Notes: generated by a model from the letters alone, not told the origin. DNA of 64,000 nt from Telmatospirillum siberiense (GCF_002845745.1 NZ_PIUM01000001.1:372001-436000), one strand, 5' to 3'. Shown: positions 1 to 9,825, counted from the first letter of the stretch. Program-made: numbers and translations.

Positions 1-1922
1 CCGAATTGCTGCATCTGTCCCTGATCCCCATCATCGTCGTCCTGGCATCCGCCGGCGCGATCTTTTTGATCGCGCGCAGCGTCTCGCGCCCTCTGTTGAA
101 GCTGACCGGCGTGATGGAACGCCTGTCTCGGCGTGATTTCGACGTCGAGGTGCCGTTCCGGGGGCGGGGTGACGAGATCGGCGCGATCGCGCGTGCCGTT
201 GCGGTGTTCAGGGAAAACGGCATGGCACGTCAGAGCGCCGAGGAGAAGCTCCACGCCAGCGAGCGGCATCTGATGGTCATTACCGAAAACGCGCCCAGTC
301 TCATCTGGATGATCGACGCCAAGGGTATCGTCACCTATGCCAACCGGGGCATCTCGGGAAAGGAGCGGGACGAGGTGATCGGCGGCACCGTTATCGAATG
401 GGTCTGCGAGGAACATCGCGAGCGGGTCGAGAGAACCCTGGGCGAGGTCTTTTCAACCGGCCAGCCCGGACGTTGTGAATTCATGGGGCTGAACGACGAG
501 CGGCGCTGGTACAGCACCCGGACGGCGCCCGTCTTCGATGGCCGGCGGATCACCGGCGCGGTCATCATCACCAACGATGTGACCGACCGCAAGGCGGCCG
601 AAGCCCAGGTGGAGTTCCTGGCGCATCACGACGCCCTGACCGACTTGCCCAACCGGATTCTGGGAAAACTGCTGTTCGACCAGATCATCATCCAGGCGGA
701 ACGGGCGGGCAGCCGGGCGGCGATGCTGTTTTTCGATCTGGATAATTTCAAGCGCGTCAACGATTCGTTGGGACATGCCGGCGGCGATCTCCTTTTGAAA
801 GCGGTGGCCGATCGGCTGATCGATTGCGTTCGCGACAGCGATCTGGTGGTCAGGCAAAGCGGTGACGAGTTCATCATCCTTATGCCGAATGTCGGTGACG
901 TCGACGATGTTTCCTCTGTGGCCAATAAAATTCTCGAACAATTGCGCCCGCCGTTCGATATCGGAGGAGAACTGGTGTCTATTTCAGCCTCCCTGGGCGC
1001 GGTGGTATTTCCAGAAGATGGAGGAAGTTTCGACGAATTGTTCAAAAAGGCGGATACTGCGGCGCGTTTCGCCAAGGATGCCGGTCGCAATACATATCGG
1101 TTCTTTACAGAACAGATGAATGCCAACGCCGACGAATATTTAAGGATCCGGACCGGTTTGCGTCAGGCCCTGGAACGGGGCGAGTTCCTTTTGCATTACC
1201 AGCCGCAAATCGTCGTCGACAGCGGACGGGTGATCGGCGCGGAGGCGCTGATCCGCTGGAATCATCCCGAGTTGGGCCTGCTGGCGCCCGGGCGCTTCAT
1301 CTCTATCGCCGAGGACAGCGGCCTGATCGTGCCGATCGGCGAATGGGTGCTGGGCGAAGCCTGCCGGCAATGCGCCGCCTGGCAGGCCGAGGGGCTGCCC
1401 AGGATCACCATTGCCGTCAATCTTTCCGCCGTGCAGTTCAAAAGAGGCGACCTGCTGGAGGTGGTGACCAGGGCGCTTCGTCAATCGAAACTCGACCCCA
1501 GCTGTCTCGAGTTGGAAATGACCGAGTCGGCGCTGGTGAAAGATTCTTCCACCGTCATGAAGACGGTGGAGCGGCTGAAATCCCTGGGCGTCATTTTTTC
1601 CATCGACGACTTCGGGACGGGTTATTCCAGTCTGGCCTACCTTAAGCAGTTCAAGGTGGACAAGCTCAAGATCGACCAGTCCTTCGTCCGCGAGATCACG
1701 CAAAGCGCCAGCGATGCCGCCATCGTCACGGCCATCGTCGCCCTGGCCCGCAGTCTGGGCTTGAAGACCGTCGCCGAGGGAATCGAAAGCAAGGAGGTTC
1801 TGGATTGTTTGCGCTCGTGCGGCTGCGACGAGGCGCAAGGTTACCATCTGGGCCGTCCCATGCCGGCTGGCGCCTTCGCCGAAATCTTGCGTCGCGTCAC
1901 CAATCCGCAACCGGTTCAATGA
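1..1922 (+). CDS. HAMP-PAS-GGDEF-EAL cyclic-di-GMP protein (5' end outside window)
   Basis: The frame is open to the left edge, so the N-terminus is missing; the first visible residues are a membrane helix. A HAMP domain follows (about residues 23-75 of the visible part), then a PAS domain (88-190), GGDEF (205-365) and EAL (380-630). The cyclase signature is SGDEF, with an RxxD inhibitory site (RDSD) five residues before it. The EAL motif (EALIRW) and later DDFGTGYSSL are intact. GGDEF domains make c-di-GMP and EAL domains hydrolyse it; both halves look potentially active, so the net direction cannot be read from sequence. The missing N-terminus probably holds a periplasmic sensor domain. The C-terminus is complete, ending with a TGA stop. 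Confidence 0.93.
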   Translation, partial: ELLHLSLIPIIVVLASAGAIFLIARSVSRPLLKLTGVMERLSRRDFDVEVPFRGRGDEIGAIARAVAVFRENGMARQSAEEKLHASERHLMVITENAPSLIWMIDAKGIVTYANRGISGKERDEVIGGTVIEWVCEEHRERVERTLGEVFSTGQPGRCEFMGLNDERRWYSTRTAPVFDGRRITGAVIITNDVTDRKAAEAQVEFLAHHDALTDLPNRILGKLLFDQIIIQAERAGSRAAMLFFDLDNFKRVNDSLGHAGGDLLLKAVADRLIDCVRDSDLVVRQSGDEFIILMPNVGDVDDVSSVANKILEQLRPPFDIGGELVSISASLGAVVFPEDGGSFDELFKKADTAARFAKDAGRNTYRFFTEQMNANADEYLRIRTGLRQALERGEFLLHYQPQIVVDSGRVIGAEALIRWNHPELGLLAPGRFISIAEDSGLIVPIGEWVLGEACRQCAAWQAEGLPRITIAVNLSAVQFKRGDLLEVVTRALRQSKLDPSCLELEMTESALVKDSSTVMKTVERLKSLGVIFSIDDFGTGYSSLAYLKQFKVDKLKIDQSFVREITQSASDAAIVTAIVALARSLGLKTVAEGIESKEVLDCLRSCGCDEAQGYHLGRPMPAGAFAEILRRVTNPQPVQ

Positions 1923-2051
1923 CCTGACGGCGCCGGAAATTCCTGTCCGAGCTTTCGTGTCGGCGGTGATTGGTTTAAACAACACCCTCCATTTCATGTC
2001 CTGGAAAGGAGTCCGGCGTCTCGATGGCCGAGGCCGGCCGGAAAGGTTCGT

Positions 2052-4892
2052 ATGGCAGAGTCGTCTTCTTTGGCGAAGGGGCTTCCCACGCCCTTCGACG
2101 TTTTCGTGACCCGTTTGGCGGAGGCATTGCCCAGGGAGAGGATCATCACCGATCCGCTGCGGCGCCTGGCCTGGGGCACCGATGCAAGCTTCTATCGCCT
2201 GATCCCGCAGGTCGTGGTGTTGGTCGAATCGGAAGAGGAGGTTCGCTCCCTGCTGACCTTGTGCCATCGCTTCCGCCTGGGGATCACCTTCCGGGCTGCC
2301 GGAACCAGCTTGTCGGGACAGGCCGTCAGCGATTCGGTGCTGGCCGTGCTGGGCGAGGGGTGGAACGGCTCGACGATCGAGGCTGACGGGACGAGGATTC
2401 GCCTTCAGCCGGGGGTGATCGGGACGTCGGCCAATCGGCGGCTGGCCCCGTTCGGGCGTAAGATCGGTCCCGATCCCGCCTCCATCGATTCCTGCAAGAT
2501 CGGCGGCATCGCGGCCAATAACGCCAGCGGCATGTGTTGCGGTACGGCGCAGAATTCCTATCGGACGCTCGATTCGTTGCGGGTGGTTCTGGCCGACGGC
2601 GCGGTTCTCGATACCGGAGACGAGGCAAGCCGGCAAACATTCGCCAAAAGCCATGCCTCCCTTTTGGCGGGCTTGACCGATCTAGCCCGGCGCACCAGCG
2701 GCGACGAGGCCCTGAGCGCCCGAATTCGCCGCAAGTTCAAGATCAAGAACACCATCGGCTACAGTCTGAACGCCCTGATCGACTTCGACGATCCGATCGA
2801 TATCCTGGCCCATTTGATGATCGGCTCCGAGGGAACCCTGGGGTTCATCAGCGCGATCACCTACCGTACCGTGCCCGATCATCCCCATCGGGCGTCGGGC
2901 CTGGCGGTCTTTCCCGACATGGAAAGCGCTTGCCGGACGGTCGTCGCCTTGAAGGCGACGCCGGTTTCCGCGGTCGAAATGCTCGACCGGCCATCCTTGC
3001 GTTCCGTCGAGAGCAAGCCGGGCATGCCCCCCTACATCCGCACTCTGCCGGATGCCGCCTCCGCGCTGCTGATCGAAATCCGCGGCGAAACGCCGGAGCA
3101 CCTCGCCGCCAATCTCGCCCTCGTCAAGGCGGTGCTCGACGACGCGCAGCCGTCGATACCGGCCGATCTGACCACCGACAGGGAAGAGATCGAGCGTCAA
3201 TGGGCGATCCGCCGGGGGATGCTGCCGACGGTCGGCGCCTTGCGGCCGGGCGGCACCACGGTGGTGACCGAGGATATCGCCGTGCCGCTCGATCATCTGG
3301 CCGAAGCGGCCCATGATTTGCGCCAGGTGTTGAACGCCCACGGCTACGAGGACGCCCTGATCTTCGGCCACGCCCTCGAAGGCAATCTGCATTTCATCTT
3401 TACGCAGGATTTCAACAAGGCCTCCGAGGTCGAGCGCTACGGCCGCCTGATGGACGGTATCGCCGAGGTGGTGGCCGGTCGTTACGACGGGTCACTGAAG
3501 GCCGAGCATGGAACCGGCCGCGCCATGGCGCCGTTCGTCGAAATCGAATGGGGCGCTCAGGCTTTCGCCTTGATCCGTGAAATCAAGTCTCTGTTCGATC
3601 CCTCCGGACTGCTCAATCCCGGTGTCATTCTTTCCGATGACCGCCAGGCGCATATCCACGATTTGAAACCCTTGCCGCCGGCCTTTCCCGCCATCGACAA
3701 ATGTATCGAATGCGGTCTATGCGAACGGCTCTGCCCATCCGCCGGCCTGACCCTGACGCCGCGCCATCGGATCGTTGGCTGGCGGGAGATCACCCGCCGC
3801 GAGAGGGCGGGCGAAAACGCCGATGAAATCCGCCGCCTTTATGATTACCACGGCATCGATACCTGCGCCGCCTGCGGGTTGTGTTCCATGGTCTGCCCGG
3901 TGGGTATCAACACGGCGGTTCTTACCAAGGCCTTGCGGGGAAGACGTCACGGCGCGGCCACCCGCTGGCTGGCGGGCCGCGCGGGGCGGCATTTCGGATT
4001 GGTGACGCGGGCCTTGCGGGGCGGTTTGCTGACCGCCCGCGCGTCGCGTCGGGCGCTGGGCGCAAAAGTCATTGAAGATCTGAGCCATGCCCTCCGCCGT
4101 CTCGCCGGTCCCGGTAGTCCGGTGGCCTTGGCCGCCATGCCCAACGCCGGGTCGGGCTCCCCGCGCCCGCTGTCACGTGGAGGGCGGGAGCGCGTGGTCT
4201 ATGTGAGCGCTTGTCCCAGCCGGACCATGGGGCCGTCGGATCGGGGCGGCGACGGACGGTTCTTGCCCGATGTGGTGATCGGCCTGCTGGACAAGGCGGG
4301 ATTCGATGTCGTGGTGCCTGAGGGGCTCGACGCGCTTTGCTGCGGCCTTTCCTTCGAAAGCAAGGGCCTGGAGGAGGAAGCCGGACGCAAGGGAGAGGAA
4401 ATGGCCTTGGCCATCCTTGCGGCCAGCGAGAACGGACGTCTGAGCGTGGTCATGGATGCCAGTCCCTGCAGCCTGCGCATGAAGGGGATTCTCGAGGGGC
4501 GGGCCACGCTTCACGATTTGCCGGAGTTCCTTCATGACGAGGTTCTGCCCCGTTTGACGGTGGACCGTCAGGATCGCCCGGTGTTGCTGCATCTCCCTTG
4601 CAGCGTGAAGCGAATGGGGGGACAGGACAAGCTGCGCCGGCTGGCCGAAGCCTGCAGTTCGCGGGTCTCGGTGCCGGAGGAGGTCACCTGCTGCGGCTTC
4701 GCCGGCGACAAAGGCTTCTTTCGGCCGGAACTGAACGACCACGCCCTGCGTCATCTGACGGATGGGGCGCCGCCGGATTTCGTCGGCTGCTCGTCGAGCC
4801 GAACCTGCGAGATCGGACTGGAACAGCATAGCGGCGCAAGCTTTCAGTCCATCGCCTATCTTCTGGATGCCTGTTCACGGAGCAAAGACTGA
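2052..4892 (+). CDS. FAD- and 4Fe-4S-containing D-2-hydroxyacid (D-lactate type) dehydrogenase
   Basis: This 946-residue protein joins a GlcD/Dld-type flavoprotein to a GlpC-like iron-sulfur module. The FAD-binding domain spans about residues 48-185 and the FAD-oxidase C-terminal domain about 205-520. Two ferredoxin motifs follow near residue 550 (CIECGLCERLCP) and 605 (CAACGLCSMVCP), then two CCG cysteine motifs near 763 and 880. Enzymes of this build pass electrons from D-lactate or a related D-2-hydroxyacid to the quinone pool from the cytoplasmic face of the membrane. An AAAGG ribosome site lies before the ATG. A paralogue of almost identical length lies at 31208-34054. No regulator or permease is adjacent, so the substrate is unproven; D-2-hydroxyglutarate and glycolate are alternatives. 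Confidence 0.88.
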   Translation: MAESSSLAKGLPTPFDVFVTRLAEALPRERIITDPLRRLAWGTDASFYRLIPQVVVLVESEEEVRSLLTLCHRFRLGITFRAAGTSLSGQAVSDSVLAVLGEGWNGSTIEADGTRIRLQPGVIGTSANRRLAPFGRKIGPDPASIDSCKIGGIAANNASGMCCGTAQNSYRTLDSLRVVLADGAVLDTGDEASRQTFAKSHASLLAGLTDLARRTSGDEALSARIRRKFKIKNTIGYSLNALIDFDDPIDILAHLMIGSEGTLGFISAITYRTVPDHPHRASGLAVFPDMESACRTVVALKATPVSAVEMLDRPSLRSVESKPGMPPYIRTLPDAASALLIEIRGETPEHLAANLALVKAVLDDAQPSIPADLTTDREEIERQWAIRRGMLPTVGALRPGGTTVVTEDIAVPLDHLAEAAHDLRQVLNAHGYEDALIFGHALEGNLHFIFTQDFNKASEVERYGRLMDGIAEVVAGRYDGSLKAEHGTGRAMAPFVEIEWGAQAFALIREIKSLFDPSGLLNPGVILSDDRQAHIHDLKPLPPAFPAIDKCIECGLCERLCPSAGLTLTPRHRIVGWREITRRERAGENADEIRRLYDYHGIDTCAACGLCSMVCPVGINTAVLTKALRGRRHGAATRWLAGRAGRHFGLVTRALRGGLLTARASRRALGAKVIEDLSHALRRLAGPGSPVALAAMPNAGSGSPRPLSRGGRERVVYVSACPSRTMGPSDRGGDGRFLPDVVIGLLDKAGFDVVVPEGLDALCCGLSFESKGLEEEAGRKGEEMALAILAASENGRLSVVMDASPCSLRMKGILEGRATLHDLPEFLHDEVLPRLTVDRQDRPVLLHLPCSVKRMGGQDKLRRLAEACSSRVSVPEEVTCCGFAGDKGFFRPELNDHALRHLTDGAPPDFVGCSSSRTCEIGLEQHSGASFQSIAYLLDACSRSKD

Positions 4893-4921
4893 TTCCGTCG
4901 CCTCTCTATCTTTCCGTGAGG

Positions 4922-5758
4922 TTATCCCCGATCGCTTGCCGTTTTCAGCGATCGAACGCGCTCGGCCTCCTGGCGCTGCACGATGATGCCGAAAATGAGG
5001 ATGCCGATGGAGACGATGGCCACCACGATGCTGGCCAGGGCGTTGATCTCCGGGCTTACCCCCAGGCGGACCTTCGAGAAGATGACGATCGGCAGTGTCG
5101 TCGAACCGGGACCGGTGACGAATGAGGAAATCACCACGTCATCGATGGACAGGGTAAAGGAGAGCAGCCATCCGGCCAGCAGGGCCGGGGCGATGATCGG
5201 CAAGGTGATCACCAGGAAGACTTTGACAGGACGGGCTCCCAGATCCATCGCGGCCTCTTCCAGCGAAACGTCCATCTGGGCCAGTCGCGATTGGACGACG
5301 ACGGTAACGAAGGACAGGCTGAAGGTGACATGGGCGATGACGATGGTGGTCATCGAGCGGCCCGCCGGCCAACCGAAGGTCTGTTCCATGGCGACGAACA
5401 GCAGAAGCATGGCCAGCCCGGTGATGATTTCGGGCATGACCAGCGGCGCCGTGATCATGCCGGTGAACAGGGTTCGCCCGGCGAAGCGCCGAAACCGCAC
5501 CAGCACGACGGCGGCCAACGTGCCCAGGAAGGTCGAGATGGTGGCGTTCAGGACGGCCACCTTGAGGCTCAGCCAGGCGGCGTCGAGGATCTTCTCGTCG
5601 GCCAGCAGTTCGCCGTACCATTTCGTCGAAACGCCGCCCCAGACCGTGACCAGCCGCGAGGCGTTGAAGGAATAGATCACCAGGAGAACGATCGGCAGAT
5701 AGAGGAAGGCATAGCCGAAACCGAGCGCCGAATAGAGGGCGATGGCGCGGTTTTTCAT
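4922..5758 (-). CDS. potI: polyamine ABC transporter permease (PotI/PotC type)
   Basis: The 278-residue inner-membrane protein has about six hydrophobic helices and a binding-protein-dependent permease loop (EEAAMDLGARPVKVF) that docks on the ATPase. The ATG at 5758 is chosen because it overlaps the stop of the preceding permease as ATGA; an upstream ATG would overlap that gene by over 100 bases. It is the last gene of a four-gene minus-strand operon in the order binding protein, ATPase, permease, permease, matching E. coli potFGHI. Confidence 0.9.
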   Translation of the reverse strand: MKNRAIALYSALGFGYAFLYLPIVLLVIYSFNASRLVTVWGGVSTKWYGELLADEKILDAAWLSLKVAVLNATISTFLGTLAAVVLVRFRRFAGRTLFTGMITAPLVMPEIITGLAMLLLFVAMEQTFGWPAGRSMTTIVIAHVTFSLSFVTVVVQSRLAQMDVSLEEAAMDLGARPVKVFLVITLPIIAPALLAGWLLSFTLSIDDVVISSFVTGPGSTTLPIVIFSKVRLGVSPEINALASIVVAIVSIGILIFGIIVQRQEAERVRSLKTASDRG

Positions 5759-6717
5759 GACGTTTCGCCGCTTTTGTTCTGGGTGTGCTGGAAGATCATG
5801 ATCGGCGCCACCAGCAGCACCAGCATGGCCACCGCCACCGCCGAGGCGACCGGCCAGTCGCGGTTGTCGAAGAATTCCGACCACAAGACCCTGCCGATCA
5901 TCAGCGTGTCCGGGCCGCCCAGAAGATCGGGGATGACGAACTCACCCACCGCCGGAATGAACACCAGCATGGAACCGGCGATCATGCCGGGAATGGAAAG
6001 CGGCAGGGTCACCGACCGGAAGGCGCGGAAGGGTCGGCAGCCGAGATCCGCCGCCGCCTCCAGCAGGGACAGGTCCATCTTTTCCAAGGTGGCGTAAAGC
6101 GGCAACACCATGAACGGAAGGTAGGAATAGACGATGCCGACATAGACGGCGAAATCGGTTTCCAGCATTTGCAACGGCTGATCGATCAGGCCGGTCCAGA
6201 GCAGGAAGGCGTTCAGCAGACCTTCGTTCTTCAAGATGCCCATCCAGGCGTAGACGCGGATCAGGAAGGACGTCCAGAACGGCAGCACGACCAGCATCAG
6301 CAGGGGCGTGCGGATCGTCCTGGGAGCGCGGGCGATGGCGTAGGCCATCGGATAGCCGATCAGCAGGCAACACAGGGTCGACAAGCCGGCGATCTTCAGC
6401 GAATTCAGATAGGCGTCGAAATAAAGCTCGTCTTCGAACAGATAGCGATAGTTGCCGAGGTTGAGTCTGATCTGCAAAACGGCGTCTTCCGCCCAACCGA
6501 TCAGCGGCTGGTAAGGGGGAACGGCGGCTTGTGTCTCGGAGAAGCTGATCTTGAGGACGATCAGGAAGGGGATCAGGAAGAACAATGCCAGCCAGGCGTA
6601 GGGCGGCAGTCCGACCAGGGCACGGCCCCACCGTCGCGAAAAAGCTCGCAAGCCGCCGGACGCGCGCATTTTCGGTGCCTGCGGATGAGGAGGGCGCAGC
6701 GGCAGGCCGTTGGTCAT
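5755..6717 (-). CDS. potH: polyamine ABC transporter permease (PotH/PotB type)
   Basis: This protein of about 320 residues has a proline-rich cytoplasmic N-terminus, an inner-membrane helix near residue 45 and about five more, with the permease EAA loop (EAAADLGCRPFRAF). It would form the membrane channel as a heterodimer with the downstream permease. The ATG at 6717 overlaps the ATPase stop codon as ATGA, indicating translational coupling; a further in-frame ATG 33 bases upstream is less likely. Confidence 0.9.
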   Translation of the reverse strand: MTNGLPLRPPHPQAPKMRASGGLRAFSRRWGRALVGLPPYAWLALFFLIPFLIVLKISFSETQAAVPPYQPLIGWAEDAVLQIRLNLGNYRYLFEDELYFDAYLNSLKIAGLSTLCCLLIGYPMAYAIARAPRTIRTPLLMLVVLPFWTSFLIRVYAWMGILKNEGLLNAFLLWTGLIDQPLQMLETDFAVYVGIVYSYLPFMVLPLYATLEKMDLSLLEAAADLGCRPFRAFRSVTLPLSIPGMIAGSMLVFIPAVGEFVIPDLLGGPDTLMIGRVLWSEFFDNRDWPVASAVAVAMLVLLVAPIMIFQHTQNKSGETS

Positions 6718-7856
6718 TGGACCAGAACCAGCGAATTGGCCGGGTGCCATGTCAGATAGACCTCGTCATCCCAGGTCAGTCGCTGTTCGCTGGTATGGCG
6801 CAGATTGGTCAGCGCCACCTGGACTTTGCGGCCCGAGGCCAGGCGCACGTGATAGATCGAGATGTCGCCCAGATAGGCGATGTCGCTGACGACGCCATGG
6901 GCGCAGTTCACCCTTTCTTCGGGGGGCTCGCGCTGGACCATCATTTTTTCCGGGCGAACCATGACGGTGACCGGCGCGCCGACGGCGACGCCGCTGGAAT
7001 GTCCGACCACCAGCCTGGCGTCGAGCTCCTGGCAATCGACGACGGTGTGGCTCTGCTCGTCGAGTGCTACGACGCCATCGAACATGTTGGCCGTGCCGAT
7101 GAAATCGGCGACGAAGGTGGTGGCCGGATATTCGTAGATCTCGACCGGCGTACCCACCTGTTCGATCGAGCCGGCGTTCATCACGCCGATCCGTGCCGAC
7201 ATGGTCATCGCCTCTTCCTGGTCATGGGTGACCATCACGAAGGTGATGCCGACCCGGTCCTGGATGTTGACCAATTCCAGCTGGGTCTGCTCGCGCAGTT
7301 TCTTGTCGAGCGCCGCCAGCGGTTCGTCGAGGAGCAGGACCTTTGGCTCCTTGGCCAGACAGCGGGCCAGGGCGACGCGCTGGCGCTGCCCTCCGGACAA
7401 CTGCTGCGGTTTGCGGGCCGCCAGGCTGCTCATCTGGACCAGATCGAGCACCGCTTTCACCCTCTCGGCGATCCGGGCTTTCGGCATGCGGTCCTGCTTG
7501 AGGCCGAAGGCGACGTTCTGCTCCACCGTCATGTGGGGAAACAGGGCGTAGGACTGGAACATCATATTGACCGGACGTTCATAGGGAGGAATGTCGGTCA
7601 TATCGACGCCGTCGATGGAGATGCTGCCTTCACTGGGAATCTCGAAGCCGGCCAACATGCGCAGCAATGTGGTCTTGCCGCAGCCCGAGGCCCCCAGAAG
7701 CGAGAAGAACTCTCCGGGATAGATGTCCAGGTCGACCTTGTTGACGGCCGAGAAGTCGCCAAAACTTTTGGATACGCCTTCGATGCGAATCAGCGGTTTG
7801 GCATCGGGGTCGTTCCAGGGCGCGAAGACATGCTGCTTGACGGATGGTGGTGCCAA
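6714..7856 (-). CDS. potG: polyamine ABC transporter ATP-binding protein (PotG/PotA type)
   Basis: This 380-residue ATPase has Walker A (GASGCGKTT), the ABC signature (LSGGQRQRVALAR), Walker B (VLLLDEPLAALD) and the switch histidine (VTHDQEEA). A C-terminal TOBE domain of about 100 residues is typical of PotA/PotG-type ATPases, which carry regulatory or substrate-sensing OB folds. It drives import through the two downstream permeases. It lies 119 bases after the binding-protein gene, an interval holding two strong hairpins, so its expression is probably lower than that of the binding protein. Confidence 0.93.
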   Translation of the reverse strand: MAPPSVKQHVFAPWNDPDAKPLIRIEGVSKSFGDFSAVNKVDLDIYPGEFFSLLGASGCGKTTLLRMLAGFEIPSEGSISIDGVDMTDIPPYERPVNMMFQSYALFPHMTVEQNVAFGLKQDRMPKARIAERVKAVLDLVQMSSLAARKPQQLSGGQRQRVALARCLAKEPKVLLLDEPLAALDKKLREQTQLELVNIQDRVGITFVMVTHDQEEAMTMSARIGVMNAGSIEQVGTPVEIYEYPATTFVADFIGTANMFDGVVALDEQSHTVVDCQELDARLVVGHSSGVAVGAPVTVMVRPEKMMVQREPPEERVNCAHGVVSDIAYLGDISIYHVRLASGRKVQVALTNLRHTSEQRLTWDDEVYLTWHPANSLVLVQ

Positions 7857-7881
7857 GGCTGGAGATTCCTTATTCAGAAAG

Positions 7882-7912
7882 GCGCCCCGACCGGATTTCC
7901 CGGTCGGGGCGC
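7882..7912 (-). terminator. perfect 13-bp hairpin between potF and potG (distal)
   Basis: Arms at 7882-7894 and 7900-7912 are exact inverted repeats (GCGCCCCGACCGG) around a five-base loop. There is no downstream T-run on the minus strand, so it is more likely an mRNA-stabilising or attenuating structure than a full terminator. Its position after a binding-protein gene fits the need for excess binding protein. Confidence 0.7.
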
Positions 7913-7927
7913 GGTGCTCGGACTCTC

Positions 7928-7960
7928 ATGGCACGTTTCGTTTACCATAAAACGTGCCAT
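7928..7960 (-). terminator. 11-bp hairpin directly after potF
   Basis: Arms ATGGCACGTTT (7928-7938) and its complement (7950-7960) enclose an 11-base loop, beginning 15 bases after the potF stop codon. It is the first of two tandem hairpins in this intercistronic gap. Confidence 0.65.
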
Positions 7961-7975
7961 TACCATCGTCCGGCC

Positions 7976-9079
7976 TTATTTGCCGGTCTTGACCCTGGTC
8001 CAGGTCCTGGTGCGCTCACGCTCGTAAGCCTGCTGGGCGGGAGGGACCTGGAACTCCTTGGCGAGGACCTCGGCCGGCGGATAGATCGCCGGATCACTCA
8101 GCAATTCCTTTTTCAGCAAGGGCTTGGAGGCCGTCACCGCGTTGGCGTAGCCGGTGGTGTTGCTGATCGCCGCGATGATCTCGGGGCGCATCAGAAAATC
8201 GATGAATTTATAGGCGTTGTCGGGATGGGGGGCGTCGGCGGGAATCGCGGCGGAGTCGATATTCACCACCGCCCCTTCCTTGGGAATGATGATGCCCAGG
8301 TGAACGCCTTTTCCGGCTTCGTCGGCACGGCTGCGCGCCTGCACCAGATCACCCACATAGCCTTGCGCCAGACAGGTGTCGCCATTGGCCAGGTCATTGA
8401 TGTATTTGGACGAATGGAAATATTTGACCGATGGCCGGACGGCGGTGACCGCGGCGGCGGCGGCCTTCAGATCATCTTCCGATTGGCTGGCGCCGCTCTT
8501 GCCGAGGTAGGTCAGCGCCGCGGCGAAGACTTCGGTCGGGGTGTCGAGGAAACTGAAGCCGCACCCCTTCAGTTTGGACACCACCGCCGGGTCGAAGAGC
8601 AACGACCAGCCATCGAGCGGGGTGTTGGGCAACAGCTTCTTCACCTTGTCGATGTTATAGCCGATTCCGGTGGCGGCGATCATGTAGGGAACCGCGAACT
8701 GGTTTTCCGGGTCGGATCCGCTCAAGGTCTTCAGCACGGCCGGGTCGATGCCGCTGTACGTCTTCAGTTTGCTCCGGTCGAGCTTCTGATAGATGCCGGC
8801 TTTGATCTGCTGCGCCAGGAAGGGCGAGGCCGAGGGAAACACCACATCATAGCCCGATTTTCCGGCTTGCAGTTTCGCCGAGAGGGTTTCGTTGCTGTCA
8901 TAGACGTCATAATTCACCTTGATGCCGGTTTCGGCGGTGAATTTCTCCAACGTGTCGGGAGCGATGTAATCCGACCAGTTGTAGACGTTGAGAACCTTTT
9001 CCTCTTCCGCCGAGGCCGCCGAGGAAAGAACGATCGCCACCGAGGCGACAGCCAGTAACTTGATGAGGAATGCGCGCAT
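7976..9079 (-). CDS. potF: putrescine-type periplasmic binding protein (PotF-like)
   Basis: The 367-residue protein starts with a Sec signal peptide (hydrophobic residues 4-20, cleavage probably after ASA near residue 24). The mature start (LNVYNWSDYIAP) and the following DVYDSNETLSAKLQAG are hallmarks of PotF/PotD. It binds a polyamine, most likely putrescine, in the periplasm and delivers it to the PotGHI transporter encoded downstream. The ATG at 9079 is used; a GTG lies directly before it. The fine substrate choice between putrescine and spermidine cannot be fixed from sequence alone. Confidence 0.9.
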   Translation of the reverse strand: MRAFLIKLLAVASVAIVLSSAASAEEEKVLNVYNWSDYIAPDTLEKFTAETGIKVNYDVYDSNETLSAKLQAGKSGYDVVFPSASPFLAQQIKAGIYQKLDRSKLKTYSGIDPAVLKTLSGSDPENQFAVPYMIAATGIGYNIDKVKKLLPNTPLDGWSLLFDPAVVSKLKGCGFSFLDTPTEVFAAALTYLGKSGASQSEDDLKAAAAAVTAVRPSVKYFHSSKYINDLANGDTCLAQGYVGDLVQARSRADEAGKGVHLGIIIPKEGAVVNIDSAAIPADAPHPDNAYKFIDFLMRPEIIAAISNTTGYANAVTASKPLLKKELLSDPAIYPPAEVLAKEFQVPPAQQAYERERTRTWTRVKTGK

Positions 9080-9242
9080 CACCGACCCCGATCAGGAGGA
9101 CTTAAAAAGACGCGCGGGCGGGCGAACGCCAACGAAGGGTTCTGTCCCGCGCGAAGTCAGATATTTCGAACAATCGACGGTCCTGTCAATCGGCTTCAAG
9201 CGATTGACAGGATGACGTATCGGAGGGGGGTGGGTGATGCGG

Positions 9243-9464
9243 TCAGCGGGGCATGGAGATGGGGCGGAAATAGGCTCCGTCCGCCAGAGTCATGGCCGAA
9301 ACGGTGATGACTTCGCTTTCCCTGGATTGCTTGGCCAGTTGCACATGCAGCAATCCATCGACATGCGTCCATGATCTGGTCACGACCCAGATGCTCTTTC
9401 GAACCTCGCCGGTCTTGACGAAGCTGTCGCCCACTTGGATCGACGATGACGATATGCGTGCCAA
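9243..9464 (-). CDS. small unknown protein, 73 residues
   Basis: I do not recognise the family. The frame reads as a compact, mostly beta-rich soluble protein (segments such as SFVKTGEVRKSIWVV and EVITVSAM) without a signal peptide or membrane helix. The best start is TTG at 9464, placed nine bases after a strong ribosome site (AAGGGGG, 9474-9480). An ATG at 9536 in the same frame would add 24 basic, low-complexity residues and is less convincing. It stands alone between the pot operon and the sugar genes. Confidence 0.55.
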   Translation of the reverse strand: MARISSSSIQVGDSFVKTGEVRKSIWVVTRSWTHVDGLLHVQLAKQSRESEVITVSAMTLADGAYFRPISMPR

Positions 9465-9825
9465 AATATAATTCCCCCTTGAGCTTTTGCCGCCCTCCCC
9501 GGGACGACGACTATCCACTCTGGCCTTGCCGGCCAATTAAAACCGCCATGCGGCCCTCGCGCGGACGTTTCGTCCACAGCCTATCCGTAAGAGTGCATGG
9601 GATATTAACCAATCGTACTAGAAATGTGAATATCCTATAAAAGAATACCCGGGGATTCTTGTCATATACGCGGTGTATTAGGCGGTGATGGTGACCGTAT
9701 TATATCTATATTGGATCAGCTCTCTGAACGGTATTGCTACCCGCAATTGATGGTTTCCGTGTTCCGATGCATATTTCGCGCTGTTCGTTCGTAAGCCGTC
9801 CCGGCGATCCGGCGATCCGGTATTT
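9465..9825. other. AT-rich intergenic region
   Basis: No credible gene is seen. The stretch is clearly richer in A and T than its surroundings, especially 9600-9730. It contains an 18-bp imperfect palindrome at 9642-9659 (AGAAT and ATTCT arms around CCCGGG). It is the upstream region of the minus-strand small gene and the downstream region of the SMP-30 gene, so promoter elements for the small gene are expected here but none can be named. Confidence 0.5.

Noticed and set aside
1140-2654. 504-residue minus-strand open frame
   Set aside because: Spans the ends of two convincing plus-strand genes and shows only compositionally biased sequence.
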